DNA of 64,000 bases from Methylobacterium sp. PvR107 (lineage in GTDB: Bacteria > Pseudomonadota > Alphaproteobacteria > Rhizobiales > Beijerinckiaceae), in the NCBI RefSeq assembly GCF_017833295.1, contig NZ_JAFIBW010000001.1:1302001-1366000 (forward strand), written 5' to 3'. Positions 18,214-26,755 of the stretch are shown here, in pieces. The stretch's first letter is position 1; every line of letters starts with the position of its first letter. The notes under the pieces are model-generated. The model was not told where the DNA came from, searched no databases, and saw nothing but the letters and a program-made list of their open reading frames with translations. The position numbers and the translations under genes are program-made.

Positions 18214-19578
18214 ATGAGGTTGCTTCGGTCGATCTACGGCCAGGTCCTGCTTGGCATCGCGCTGGGCATCGCGGTCGGGGTGGTGGCCCCCGATTTCGCC
18301 GTCGGCTGCAAGATCCTCGGCGACATGTTCATCAACCTGATCAAGATGATCGTCGCCCCCGTCATCTTCTGCACGGTCGTGGTCGGCATCGCGCATGTCG
18401 GCGACATGAAGAGCGTCGGCCGTATGGGCCTGAAGACCATCCTGTACTTCGAGGTCGCAACCACGGTGGCGCTCGCCGCCGGCCTCCTGTTCGTCAACCT
18501 GCTGCGGCCGGGCGACGGCGTTAACGCCACGGTCGACAGCCTCGACGCCAAGCTGGTCGCCGGCATCGCCGGCAAGGCTCACGCGCAGTCGCCCATGGAG
18601 ATCGTCGCCAACATCATCCCGCACAGCGCGGTCGACGCCTTCGCCAAGGGCGACCTGATCCAGGTGATGTTTTTCTCGGTGCTCGTCGGCATGGGGCTCG
18701 CGATGCTGGGCCGGCGCGGCGAGTTCCCGCTCAAGGTGGTCCACGCCTTCGGCGACGTGCTGATGAAGGTCGTCGGCCTGATCATGCACTTCGCGCCCGT
18801 CGGCGCCTTCGGGGCGATGGCCTTCACCATCGGCAAGTTCGGGCTCGGCATCCTCGCCCAGTACGGGATGCTGATCGTCTCGCTCTACCTGACCTTCATC
18901 GTGTTCATCGCCGTCTTCCTCGGCGGCGTGATGCGCTTCTACGTCGGCCTGAGCCTGTGGAAGCTGTTCCGCTACAGCCGCGAGGAGCTGTTCATCCTGC
19001 TCGGCACCACGAGCACGGAATCGGTGCTGCCGCGGATCATGGCCAAGCTCAACGGGCTCGGGGTCGACAAGAGCGTCACCGGCCTCGTGATGCCGGCCGG
19101 CCTGTCCTTCAACATGGACGGCTCGTGCATCTACCTGACCATGGCGATCGGCTTCATCGCTCAGGCCCTCAACGTGCCGCTGACCTGGGAGCAGGAGTTC
19201 GGCATCCTGGCGATCGCGCTGGTGACCTCGAAGGGCGTGGCGGGCGTAGCCGGCGCCATCCTGTTCGTGCTCGCGGCGACCCTCCAGGCCTCGCAGCTCC
19301 TGCCGGTGGCGGGCATCGCCTTGATCATCGGGGTGGACCGCATCCTGAACGAGCTGCGCTGCGTGACCAACGCGATCGGCAACATGGTGGCGACCCTCGT
19401 GATCGCCCGCTGGGAGGGCAAGATCGACCTCGCCCACGCCCGGGCGGTGCTCGACGGCCGCATCACCCCGAACCTCGACCTCCTCGACGACGAAGACGCG
19501 GTGGCGGACGCGATCCCCGCCCGCGAGCCGGCGGCGGCCTTCCGCCGCCCCCTCCCCGCTGCCGTGCCGGCGACCTGA
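18214..19578 (+). CDS. DctA-family dicarboxylate:cation symporter, candidate sulfolactate importer
   Basis: The 454-residue protein has the DAACS fold: eight helices with two re-entrant loops. Motifs include GTTSTESVLPRIM (~265), the signature NMDGSCIYLTMA (~296) and GVDRILNELRCVTNAIGN (~370). DctA normally imports succinate, fumarate and malate with protons. Its place between suyB and slcC suggests that this copy takes up sulfolactate, a malate-like dianion, or another C3 sulfonate. Known sulfolactate degraders use other carriers (for example TRAP or TTT types), so this would be an alternative. The start has TGGAGGAA upstream. Confidence 0.85.
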   Translation: MRLLRSIYGQVLLGIALGIAVGVVAPDFAVGCKILGDMFINLIKMIVAPVIFCTVVVGIAHVGDMKSVGRMGLKTILYFEVATTVALAAGLLFVNLLRPGDGVNATVDSLDAKLVAGIAGKAHAQSPMEIVANIIPHSAVDAFAKGDLIQVMFFSVLVGMGLAMLGRRGEFPLKVVHAFGDVLMKVVGLIMHFAPVGAFGAMAFTIGKFGLGILAQYGMLIVSLYLTFIVFIAVFLGGVMRFYVGLSLWKLFRYSREELFILLGTTSTESVLPRIMAKLNGLGVDKSVTGLVMPAGLSFNMDGSCIYLTMAIGFIAQALNVPLTWEQEFGILAIALVTSKGVAGVAGAILFVLAATLQASQLLPVAGIALIIGVDRILNELRCVTNAIGNMVATLVIARWEGKIDLAHARAVLDGRITPNLDLLDDEDAVADAIPAREPAAAFRRPLPAAVPAT

Positions 19579-19590
19579 GAAGGACTCTCG

Positions 19591-20532
19591 ATGCCCAAGG
19601 TCATCATCAGCGAGTTCATGGACGAGGCGGCGATCGCGGCCGAGCTCACCGGCCTCGACGTGCAGTACGACCCGGGCCTCGTCGACCGGCCCGGGGACCT
19701 CGCCGCCGCCGTGGCGCGGGCCGACGCCCTGATCGTGCGCAACCGGACCCAGGTCCGCGGCGCCCTGCTCGACGCCGCCCGCGACCTCAAGGTCGTCGGC
19801 CGCCTCGGCGTCGGCCTCGACAACATCGACGTCCCGGCCTGCCGGGCGCGCGGCGTCGCGGTCTACCCGGCCACCGGCGCCAACGACGGCGCGGTCGCCG
19901 AGTACGTGGTCGCCACCGCGATGCTGCTCCTGCGCGGCGCCTATGGGGCGAGCGCCGCCGTCGCCGCCGGCGCGTGGCCGCGCAACGCCCTGATGGGCCG
20001 GGAGATCGCCGACAAGCGCCTCGGCCTCGTCGGCTTTGGGTCGATCGCCCGGGAGACCGCCCGCCGGGCAGCGGCGCTCGGCATGGCGGTCGCCGCCCAC
20101 GACCCCTTCGTGGCCGCGGACGATCCGGCCTGGAACTCGGCTTCCGGCCCGGTGCAGCGCTTGGCGCTCGACGCGCTGATCGCCGGGAGCGACCTGCTCT
20201 CGTTGCACGTGCCGCTCACCGAGGAGACCCGCGGCCTGATCGACGCGGCGGCGCTGGCCCGGATGCCCAAGGGCGCGATCCTGATCAACGCGGCCCGGGG
20301 CGGCGTGGTCGACGAGGCGGCGCTGGCCGCGTCGCTGCGGTCCGGCCATCTCGGCGGCGCGGCGCTGGACGTGTTCGAGCGCGAGCCCCTCGACGCGGCT
20401 TCCGGCACCGTTTTCGCCGACGTGCCGAACCTGATCCTCACGCCGCACATCGCCGGCGTGACGCAGGAATCGAACGTGCGCGTCTCCGCCGTCACCGCCG
20501 CGGCCGTGCGTCGCCACCTCACGGAGCGCTGA
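19591..20532 (+). CDS. slcC: (S)-sulfolactate dehydrogenase
   Basis: The 313-residue protein is a D-isomer-specific 2-hydroxyacid dehydrogenase-family enzyme. It has the NAD motif LGLVGFGSIARETARRA (~149), the catalytic Arg in NAARGGVVDE (~233), Glu in FEREPLD and His in LTPHIAG (~288). The N-terminus PKVIISEFMDE is characteristic of SlcC. It oxidises (S)-sulfolactate to sulfopyruvate with NAD. With ComC, encoded four bases downstream, it converts the S enantiomer to the R form that SuyAB can cleave. Confidence 0.88.
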   Translation: MPKVIISEFMDEAAIAAELTGLDVQYDPGLVDRPGDLAAAVARADALIVRNRTQVRGALLDAARDLKVVGRLGVGLDNIDVPACRARGVAVYPATGANDGAVAEYVVATAMLLLRGAYGASAAVAAGAWPRNALMGREIADKRLGLVGFGSIARETARRAAALGMAVAAHDPFVAADDPAWNSASGPVQRLALDALIAGSDLLSLHVPLTEETRGLIDAAALARMPKGAILINAARGGVVDEAALAASLRSGHLGGAALDVFEREPLDAASGTVFADVPNLILTPHIAGVTQESNVRVSAVTAAAVRRHLTER

Positions 20533-20536
20533 GCCG

Positions 20537-21526
20537 ATGCCGAACCTGACCCTCCCGGAAGCCGAGGCCCTCGCCGCCGACGCCCTCGTCCGCTGCGGAA
20601 CGGCCGAGGCCGCGGCCCGGAGCGTCGCCCGCGCGCTGGTCGGCGCCGAGGCGGACGGGCTCAAGGGCCACGGCCTGTCGCGGGTCGCGCCCTACGCGGC
20701 GCAGGTCCGTGCCGGTAAGGTCGTGGGCGACGCGGTCCCGCGGGCGGAGCGCCCGCGGCCGGGCCTGCTCGCGATCGACGCCGCCCACGGCTTCGCCTAC
20801 CCGGCGATCGACCTCGCCCTGGAGGCGCTGCCCGGCCTCGCCCGGCAGCAGGGCGTGGCGGCCGCCGGCATCCGCCGCTCGCACCATTGCGGCGCGGCTG
20901 GCCGCCCGGTGGAGGCCCTGGCCGAGCAGGGCTGCGTCGCCCTGCTCTTCGCCAACACGCCCGCCGCGATGGCCCCCTGGGGCGGACGTCAGGCGGTGTT
21001 CGGCACCAACCCGTTGGCCTTCGCCTGCCCGCTGCCGGGCCGCGCGCCGATCGTGGTCGACCTCGCCCTGTCGAAGGTGGCCCGCGCCAACATCGTCGGG
21101 GCGGCCAAGCGCGGCGAGGCCATCCCCGAAGGCTGGGCGCTCGACGCGGAGGGACACCCGACGACCGATGCCAAGGCGGCCCTCGACGGCACGATGGTGC
21201 CGCTGGGCGACGCCAAGGGTACGGCGCTCGCCCTGATGGTGGAACTGCTCGCCGCCGGCCTCGTCGGCGCGCGCTTCGCTGGCGAGGCCTCCTCGTTCCT
21301 CGACGCCGCGGGAGACCCGCCGGGCACCGGGCAGCTGATCCTCGTCCTCGACGCGGCGGCGCTCAGCCCTGACGCTCCGGAACGCTTCGCCGCGCTGGCC
21401 GGCGCGATCGAGACGCAGGACGGCGCCCGGCTCCCGGGCAGCCGCCGGCTCGGGCTCCGGCGCCGGGCCGCCGAGGCGGGGCTCGACGTGGCCGAAGCTC
21501 TCGTGGCCGAGATCAGGGCGCTGTGA
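20537..21526 (+). CDS. comC: (R)-sulfolactate dehydrogenase (NADP-dependent, Ldh2/malate dehydrogenase type)
   Basis: The 329-residue protein belongs to the YlbC/ComC type of malate/L-lactate dehydrogenases. It shows DGLKGHGLSRV (~39), RRSHHCGAAG (~113), GTNPLAFACPLP (~155) and the Lys/Gly-rich GDAKGTALALMVELL (~227). It reduces sulfopyruvate to (R)-sulfolactate, closing the isomerisation started by SlcC. The gene follows slcC directly, so the two are probably cotranscribed. Known homologues in sulfolactate degraders have this same order. Confidence 0.87.
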   Translation: MPNLTLPEAEALAADALVRCGTAEAAARSVARALVGAEADGLKGHGLSRVAPYAAQVRAGKVVGDAVPRAERPRPGLLAIDAAHGFAYPAIDLALEALPGLARQQGVAAAGIRRSHHCGAAGRPVEALAEQGCVALLFANTPAAMAPWGGRQAVFGTNPLAFACPLPGRAPIVVDLALSKVARANIVGAAKRGEAIPEGWALDAEGHPTTDAKAALDGTMVPLGDAKGTALALMVELLAAGLVGARFAGEASSFLDAAGDPPGTGQLILVLDAAALSPDAPERFAALAGAIETQDGARLPGSRRLGLRRRAAEAGLDVAEALVAEIRAL

Positions 21527-21601
21527 CGCCGATCGCCTGTGCGGAGGAAAAACCTGTGATTGCTCCCGTCGGCAGAGCCACGTAAGCGAGAGGAGGGAGA
21601 G

Positions 21602-22411
21602 GTGCTGGACACAACCTGCGACGCTCTACCCACGGATGGGGCTCTGCGTCGTCACGCGATGGAACGGTCAGGCGATGGGCAGGCAGGTTCGGGACGCGCC
21701 GGCACGGTCGGCTTCCGCCCACTCTACCGGCAGGTCTACGATACGCTGCTGAAGCGCCTGGCCGACGCGGTCTGGCAGCCCGGCCAGATCCTGCCAAGCG
21801 AGGGACAGCTCGCCCTTGAGTTGGGCGTCAGCCAGGGGACGGTGCGCAAGGCCCTCGACGCGCTCACCGCCGACAGCCTGCTGGTGCGCCGCCAGGGCCG
21901 CGGGACGTTCGTGGCCGACCACGACGACAAGCAGAGCGTCTTCCGATTCCTAAAGCTGCGGCCGGACGGCGACGGCACCGGCATGCCCTCGAGCCGGGTC
22001 ACCGGGATCGCGGAAGCGGCCGCCAGCGCCGACGAGCGCGGGCGCCTCGACCTCGTGCGGTCCGCCCGCGTGGTCCGGATCGAGCGCGTGCGCGCCGTCG
22101 ACGCCAAGCTGTGCGTGGTCGAGACGATCAGCGTACCCGCCGGCCTGTTCCCGGGCATCGCCCAGCTCGAGCTGCCGAACACCCTCTACAGCCTCTACGC
22201 CACGCGCTACGGCATCACGATCGCCACCGCCAACGAGCGCCTGAAGGCCGTGGCGATCGGGGCGCGCGAGGCGGAGCTGCTCGAGGTACCCGCCGGGACC
22301 CCCGCCCTCGAGATCGACCGCGTCGCCATCGATCTGGAGGAGCGGCCGGTCGAGTGGCGCCTCTCGACCTGCCTGACTCAGGAAATCCACTACCTCTCGG
22401 TCCTGCGCTGA
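21602..22411 (+). CDS. GntR family transcriptional regulator (HutC/UTRA type)
   Basis: The ~269-residue protein has an N-terminal winged helix: LPSEGQLALELGVSQGTVRKAL (recognition helix) followed by RRQGRGTFV. It continues as a UTRA ligand domain ending in SVLR. The GTG at 21602 has AGGAGGGAG upstream; an ATG at 21659 is the main alternative. It lies in the same direction after comC and before sorA, so it is likely the regulator of the island, with sulfolactate or another sulfonate as effector (inference). The GGTCT/AGACC palindromes at 16415, 15966 and 4345 are its best candidate operators. Confidence 0.85.
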   Translation: MLDTTCDALPTDGALRRHAMERSGDGQAGSGRAGTVGFRPLYRQVYDTLLKRLADAVWQPGQILPSEGQLALELGVSQGTVRKALDALTADSLLVRRQGRGTFVADHDDKQSVFRFLKLRPDGDGTGMPSSRVTGIAEAAASADERGRLDLVRSARVVRIERVRAVDAKLCVVETISVPAGLFPGIAQLELPNTLYSLYATRYGITIATANERLKAVAIGAREAELLEVPAGTPALEIDRVAIDLEERPVEWRLSTCLTQEIHYLSVLR

Positions 22412-22502
22412 CCGGGATCTGCTCCGAGGCGTCGCCCCGCAATCGCGGGCGGGGCGCGCCGAACCGGAACTCCGCTGCGACAGCCTGAACGAGGAGCGCG
22501 CG

Positions 22503-23708
22503 ATGACCGATCGCGGAAGACGGGATTTCATGCGGCTAAGCGCCCTCGGCGCCTTCGCCGCCCTCGGGGGCGTACCGCGCGCACGGGCGGCCGACGGCGC
22601 GACGCTGCCCTTCGGCAACGGCGAGCGCCCGCTCGTCGCCTATCCGGGCAAGCGGCCGCTGCTGCAGATGACCGCTCGCCCGCCCCAGCTGGAGACACCG
22701 TTCGCGGTCTTCGACGAGGGTGCGATCACGCCCAACGACGCCTTCTTCGTCCGCTACCACCTCGCCGACATCCCGACCGAGATCGATCCCGGGGCCTTCC
22801 GCGTCGCGGTGACCGGGCAGGTCGAGCGCCCGCTCTCCCTGTCGCTCGCCGACCTCAAGGCGATGCCGCAGACGGAGATCGTGGCGGTCAACCAGTGCTC
22901 GGGCAATTCCCGCGGCTTCTTCGAGCCGCGCATGGCCGGCGGCCAGCTCGCCAACGGCGCCATGGGCTGCGCCCGGTGGACCGGCGTGCCGCTCAAGAGC
23001 GTGCTCGACAGGGCCGGCGTGAAGGCCGGCGCCCTGCAGGTCGCCTTCAACGGTCTCGACGGGCCGGTCCTGCCCGAGACGCCGGACTTCGCCAAGGCGC
23101 TGACCCTCGACCACGCCCGGGATGGCATTGTGATGCTCGCCTGGGGCATGAACGGGGAGGACCTCCCCTGGCTCAACGGCTTCCCGCTCCGCCTCGTGGT
23201 GCCGGGCTATTACGGGACCTACTGGGTCAAGCACCTCGACAGCATCGCCGTCCTCGATCACCCCTTCGAGGGCTTCTGGATGAAGTCGGCCTACCGCATC
23301 CCCGACAATGCCTGTGCCTGCACCGAGCCCGGCAAGGCGCCGGACAAGACCGTGCCGATCGGCCGCTTCAACGTCCGCTCATTCGTGACCAGCTTGAGCG
23401 ACGGCGCGCAGGTGAAGACCGGGCGCGTGCCCCTGCGCGGCATCGCCTTCGACGGTGGCTCAGGTATCAAGGCGGTGGCGGTCTCGACCGACGACGGCTG
23501 GACTTGGAGCGCGGCGCAGCTCGGCCCGGATCTCGGCCGCTACGCCTTCCGCCCCTGGACCGCGGAGGTCGATCTGGCGCCGGGCGCCCACGCCCTGCGG
23601 GTGCGGGCCACGGGTAACGACGGCGACACCCAGCCGATGGAGCCGCGCTGGAACCCCGCCGGCTACATGCGCAACGTCGTTGAGACCACCCGCGTGCGGG
23701 CGGCCTGA
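22503..23708 (+). CDS. sorA: Sulfite dehydrogenase, molybdopterin subunit
   Basis: The 401-residue protein has a Tat leader (GRRDFMRLSALGAFAAL) and the sulfite oxidase fold without a heme domain. The Mo-binding Cys is in NQCSGNSRGFFEPR (~138), and other motifs are GMNGEDLPWLNGFPLRLVVPGYYGTYWVKHL and the C-terminal dimerisation domain (SGIKAVAVSTDDGWTW). SorA oxidises sulfite to sulfate in the periplasm and passes electrons to cytochrome SorB, encoded 11 bases downstream. It detoxifies the sulfite produced by SuyAB. Confidence 0.92.
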   Translation: MTDRGRRDFMRLSALGAFAALGGVPRARAADGATLPFGNGERPLVAYPGKRPLLQMTARPPQLETPFAVFDEGAITPNDAFFVRYHLADIPTEIDPGAFRVAVTGQVERPLSLSLADLKAMPQTEIVAVNQCSGNSRGFFEPRMAGGQLANGAMGCARWTGVPLKSVLDRAGVKAGALQVAFNGLDGPVLPETPDFAKALTLDHARDGIVMLAWGMNGEDLPWLNGFPLRLVVPGYYGTYWVKHLDSIAVLDHPFEGFWMKSAYRIPDNACACTEPGKAPDKTVPIGRFNVRSFVTSLSDGAQVKTGRVPLRGIAFDGGSGIKAVAVSTDDGWTWSAAQLGPDLGRYAFRPWTAEVDLAPGAHALRVRATGNDGDTQPMEPRWNPAGYMRNVVETTRVRAA

Positions 23709-23719
23709 GGAGGACCGGC

Positions 23720-24082
23720 ATGTTCATGACCCGCCCATTACGCGCCGCGGCTGTCACCTGCACCGCCGCCCTCGCCGCCACGGCCGCGCTCGCCGTCGCC
23801 TTGGCCGCGCCGGTCGCGCGCGCCGCGCCAGAGAGCTACCGGTTGCCGGAGCCGACAGCGCAGTTCCGGCCGGCCCCGGATGCTGGCCACGCCTCCGGCT
23901 TCCAGGCCGCGCAGGAGAACTGCCAGACCTGCCACTCGGCCGATTACGTCGCCATGCAGCCGCCCGGCAAGGGTCCGGCGTTCTGGGAGGCTGAGGTGAC
24001 TAAGATGATCAACGTCTACCACGCCCCGATCGCGGCCGAACAGGCCAAGGCCATCGCCGCCTATCTCGGCGCGGCCTACTGA
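23720..24082 (+). CDS. sorB: Sulfite dehydrogenase, cytochrome c subunit
   Basis: The 120-residue protein has a signal peptide (to about AAPVARA) and a single heme-c motif CQTCH (~residue 70), with Met residues in the second half that could be the sixth ligand. Size and position directly behind sorA identify SorB, which takes electrons from SorA and passes them to a soluble cytochrome c in the periplasm. Confidence 0.9.
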   Translation: MFMTRPLRAAAVTCTAALAATAALAVALAAPVARAAPESYRLPEPTAQFRPAPDAGHASGFQAAQENCQTCHSADYVAMQPPGKGPAFWEAEVTKMINVYHAPIAAEQAKAIAAYLGAAY

Positions 24083-24110
24083 GCGCCGGCGCCTAACAGG
24101 AAGCCGCGCG

Positions 24111-25211
24111 ATGATCGCCAGAACCGCCGTACAGGACCAGTCGGGGACCGCGCTGTCTCGGTCGCAGCGCGCGTCCGCCTGGGCCGGGACGGCGTGCACC
24201 CTGCTCCCGGGCCTGCTTTTGTGCCTGGGCATCACGGCGGTGGCGCAGGGTCTGCAGGCTGGTGAGGAGCACCTGACCGGTCATCCCTACGTCGAGGCCC
24301 TGGTGCTCGCCATCCTCCTCGGCACGGCCCTGCGCACCGCCTGGGTACCGGGGGCGCGCTTCAAGGCCGGGATCGCCTTCTCGGCTAAGCAGGTGCTCGA
24401 GTTGGCCGTCACCCTGCTCGGCGTCGCGGTGAGCCTCGGGTCCATCGTCGCTTCGGGGCCGGCGCTGCTGGTCGGCATCGTCGGGGCGGTGGCGCTGACC
24501 ATCCTGGCGAGCTGCGCGCTCTGCCGCGCGCTCGGGCTGCCGGTGCGCATGGCGCTGCTGATCGCCTGCGGCAACGCGATCTGCGGCAACTCGGCGATCG
24601 CGGCGGTGGCGCCGGTGATCGGGGCGGACAGTCGGGACGTGGCGGCGGCCATCGCCTTCACGGCGGTGCTGGGCGTGCTGATGGTGCTGGGCCTGCCGCT
24701 GTTCGTGCCGCTCGCGGGCTTCAGCGAGCACCAGTACGGCGTGCTGGCCGGGATGACCGTCTACGCGGTGCCGCAGGTGCTGGCCGCCACCGTGCCGGTG
24801 AGCGCACTCGCCACGCAGGTGGGCACGCTGGTCAAGCTGGTGCGCGTGCTGATGCTCGGCCCCGTGGTGGTGGCCCTGTCGCTGATCGCGCCGCGCCTGC
24901 CCGCGGAGGGGGCCACGGGCAAGGCCGCCCCGGATCGGCTCGGCTTTTTCAAGTTGGTGCCGTGGTTCATCCTGGGCTTCCTGGCGCTCGCGACGCTGCG
25001 CTCGCTTGGCCTGATCCCGGACGACTGGGTTGCGCCGCTCGCCCGGATCGCCGGCTTCCTCACGATCGTGTCGATGGCTGCGCTGGGCCTGGGGGTGGAC
25101 GTGCGGGTGTTGGCCCAGGTCGGCGGCCGGGTGACGCTGGCGGTCAGCGCCTCGCTCCTCGTGCTCCTAGCCATCGCGGTCCTGCTCATCCGCGGCCTCG
25201 GGGTCGGCTGA
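24111..25211 (+). CDS. YeiH/UPF0324 family transporter, SuyZ-type putative sulfate exporter
   Basis: The 366-residue protein has about ten hydrophobic helices and family motifs GTALRTAW, LLIACGNAICGNSAIAAVAPVI (~148), VYAVPQVLAA (~214) and GVDVR near the end. In several sulfonate degraders, a member of this family is encoded next to sulfo-lyase genes and is proposed to export sulfate (SuyZ). It lies 28 bases after sorB and ends the island. Direction and substrate of transport are inferred from context. Confidence 0.83.
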   Translation: MIARTAVQDQSGTALSRSQRASAWAGTACTLLPGLLLCLGITAVAQGLQAGEEHLTGHPYVEALVLAILLGTALRTAWVPGARFKAGIAFSAKQVLELAVTLLGVAVSLGSIVASGPALLVGIVGAVALTILASCALCRALGLPVRMALLIACGNAICGNSAIAAVAPVIGADSRDVAAAIAFTAVLGVLMVLGLPLFVPLAGFSEHQYGVLAGMTVYAVPQVLAATVPVSALATQVGTLVKLVRVLMLGPVVVALSLIAPRLPAEGATGKAAPDRLGFFKLVPWFILGFLALATLRSLGLIPDDWVAPLARIAGFLTIVSMAALGLGVDVRVLAQVGGRVTLAVSASLLVLLAIAVLLIRGLGVG

Positions 25212-25632
25212 GCCAGATGCCGGATGCGAGACGCCACCGGATGGCCCAGGCCCTGGTGAGATTTGAGGGCGCGCTGAGCGCCGAGCTTGCGAACAGCGTT
25301 CCGGGGCAGCCGACCCTTTGTGGCCGGATCGTATGCGGAATGTCACATCGCCTGTCTCCTCGCCGGCCGATGCCGGGGAGATGAGAAGACCTCCGAACCG
25401 TCCTGTGCGGTGATGGCGGACATGTGCGGACGCTCCGCATCCGACCCATGCCAGTCATCCAGACGGCTGTCGGCGTTCCCCGAAAGGAGACATGCGTCGG
25501 CCGTCGGGCAACTTCGGCTCGGGGTGGTGAGCGGCCTGTGGACTTTCGGCCAGAATCGGACGCTTCGCCCATGAGCTGACATAGTCGTCCAAATTTCCTC
25601 AAGATCTGCTGGAATGCGGACCTTGACCCCGA
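25212..25632. repeat. Gene-free stretch with repeat family R2 (copy at 25426-25566)
   Basis: The 421 bases hold no gene I can support. Bases 25426-25566 share a series of blocks with 42896-43054: CGACCCATG, TTCCCGAAA, GACATnCGTCGGCC, GGGGTGGTGAGC and CCAGAAnCGGAC, in the same order and spacing. The function of this repeat is unknown. Confidence 0.55.
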
Positions 25633-26100
25633 TCAAACGCGACCAAGCGGGCTCAAATCGAGTTGTCGGAGAATGCGCGTCAGTGCCACCCGATTGTTCT
25701 TGTCTTCTGCGTTTTCGAGCGCATCCTGTAGCACCAGACGGATATCCGCGGCTTCGACTTTCTCCATGTCCCAGTTCGGATAGAGGCGCTCTCGCTCTTC
25801 CTCGCTCTGGCTCAGCGAAACGATGTCATGATGACGCTTGTCGCGATGCAGGGTCGCGATCAGTTTCTGTATCTCGGCAGCCGGCCCCTCGATCCATTGG
25901 AAGAAGACGCCGCTGCCGAAAACCAGAACCCCGGTGATGCCGTGTGCGAGATTGTTGCGCTGGGCCACCTCGACGATCCGGGAAACTTCGGCGTCGTCAA
26001 CGCCTTCTGCGGCACGACTACAATAAACAAAATGGCAGAGTGGGACCAGCGCAGCTTCGTTTAAATCGGCGCCGCGTGGAATGCCGTATTCGTCGAACAT
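25633..26100 (-). CDS. BLUF-domain blue-light sensor protein
   Basis: The 155-residue protein (start ATG at 26100) has a BLUF domain at ~residues 18-115. The flavin-switch residues are visible: Tyr in HFVYCSRA, Asn in AQRNNLAHGITG and Gln in FFQWIEGP, followed by the RHHDIVSL strand and a C-terminal helix. BLUF proteins bind FAD and sense blue light. No output domain is present, so it must act on a partner, probably the AerR-like protein encoded upstream (26756-27679). Upstream in-frame ATG codons at 26136 and 26166 are possible starts. Confidence 0.82.
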   Translation of the reverse strand: MFDEYGIPRGADLNEAALVPLCHFVYCSRAAEGVDDAEVSRIVEVAQRNNLAHGITGVLVFGSGVFFQWIEGPAAEIQKLIATLHRDKRHHDIVSLSQSEEERERLYPNWDMEKVEAADIRLVLQDALENAEDKNNRVALTRILRQLDLSPLGRV

Positions 26101-26242
26101 GAGTAAGCTCGCTTCATTTCCGCCAGGTAGATCCATGGGCGACTTGAACCGGGCCAAAGCCCGCATCCGCCGAACGACGTCGGACTGATTTTACGGGTGG
26201 CCTTTCATCGGCTGCAGATTTTTTAGCTGTTCATCGGGGGCG

Positions 26243-26653
26243 CTATGCGTTGTCCCGTTCAGGTTCGGCTGCGAGCCGCTGGAATATTTTAAGCGCTTGC
26301 AGGTGCGTGGCTCGATCGATCGCTCCATTCGCAACTTCAGCTTGTGACCACATCCAAGATCGGGCCGGATCGTCGCGCATAGCCCAGCCAGGGAATAAAC
26401 GGTCCGTCACAGTGTGATAAGATAGGCGTCTGATCTCCAGATGGCGGTCGTCCCTCAAGATCCGCGCATAGGTGGCATCCAGCGCTGCAGCCGAGCCCTC
26501 TAACAACTGCATGTAAATATCTGCCCGACAGATGAGGGCGCCGGTAACTCCATCGCGCGCGTTGCATCGCCGCGATTGCGACAGGATGCCATTGAGCATC
26601 GCTTGATCAAATCCGAAAGGGCGTGAGGCATAGATGAGCTGAACGACAGACAT
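26243..26653 (-). CDS. BLUF-domain blue-light sensor protein
   Basis: The 136-residue protein is a second short BLUF domain. It keeps Tyr in QLIYASR (~residue 8), Asn in RRCNARDGVTG (~34), Gln in YMQLLEG (~53) and the DRHLEIRRLSYH and LFPGWAM segments. It is only moderately similar to the neighbouring BLUF protein, so this is an old duplication or two acquisitions. It has no output domain. It is in the same strand and order as the other two photoreceptor genes. Confidence 0.85.
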   Translation of the reverse strand: MSVVQLIYASRPFGFDQAMLNGILSQSRRCNARDGVTGALICRADIYMQLLEGSAAALDATYARILRDDRHLEIRRLSYHTVTDRLFPGWAMRDDPARSWMWSQAEVANGAIDRATHLQALKIFQRLAAEPERDNA

Positions 26654-26755
26654 TGCTGCTGGATCCTATCAGGCCGTCGGATCTCGGAAGAACCTACATT
26701 CGTTCGCTCGCAAGCCCGAAGGATGATCACGCGCTTCGGCGATTGCAGAAGTTCC

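Noticed and set aside
16771..20664. Very long open frame on the minus strand opposite suyB, dctA-like and slcC
   Set aside because: It is a low-complexity His/Asp/Arg/Glu-rich translation caused by high-GC codon structure of the real plus-strand genes.
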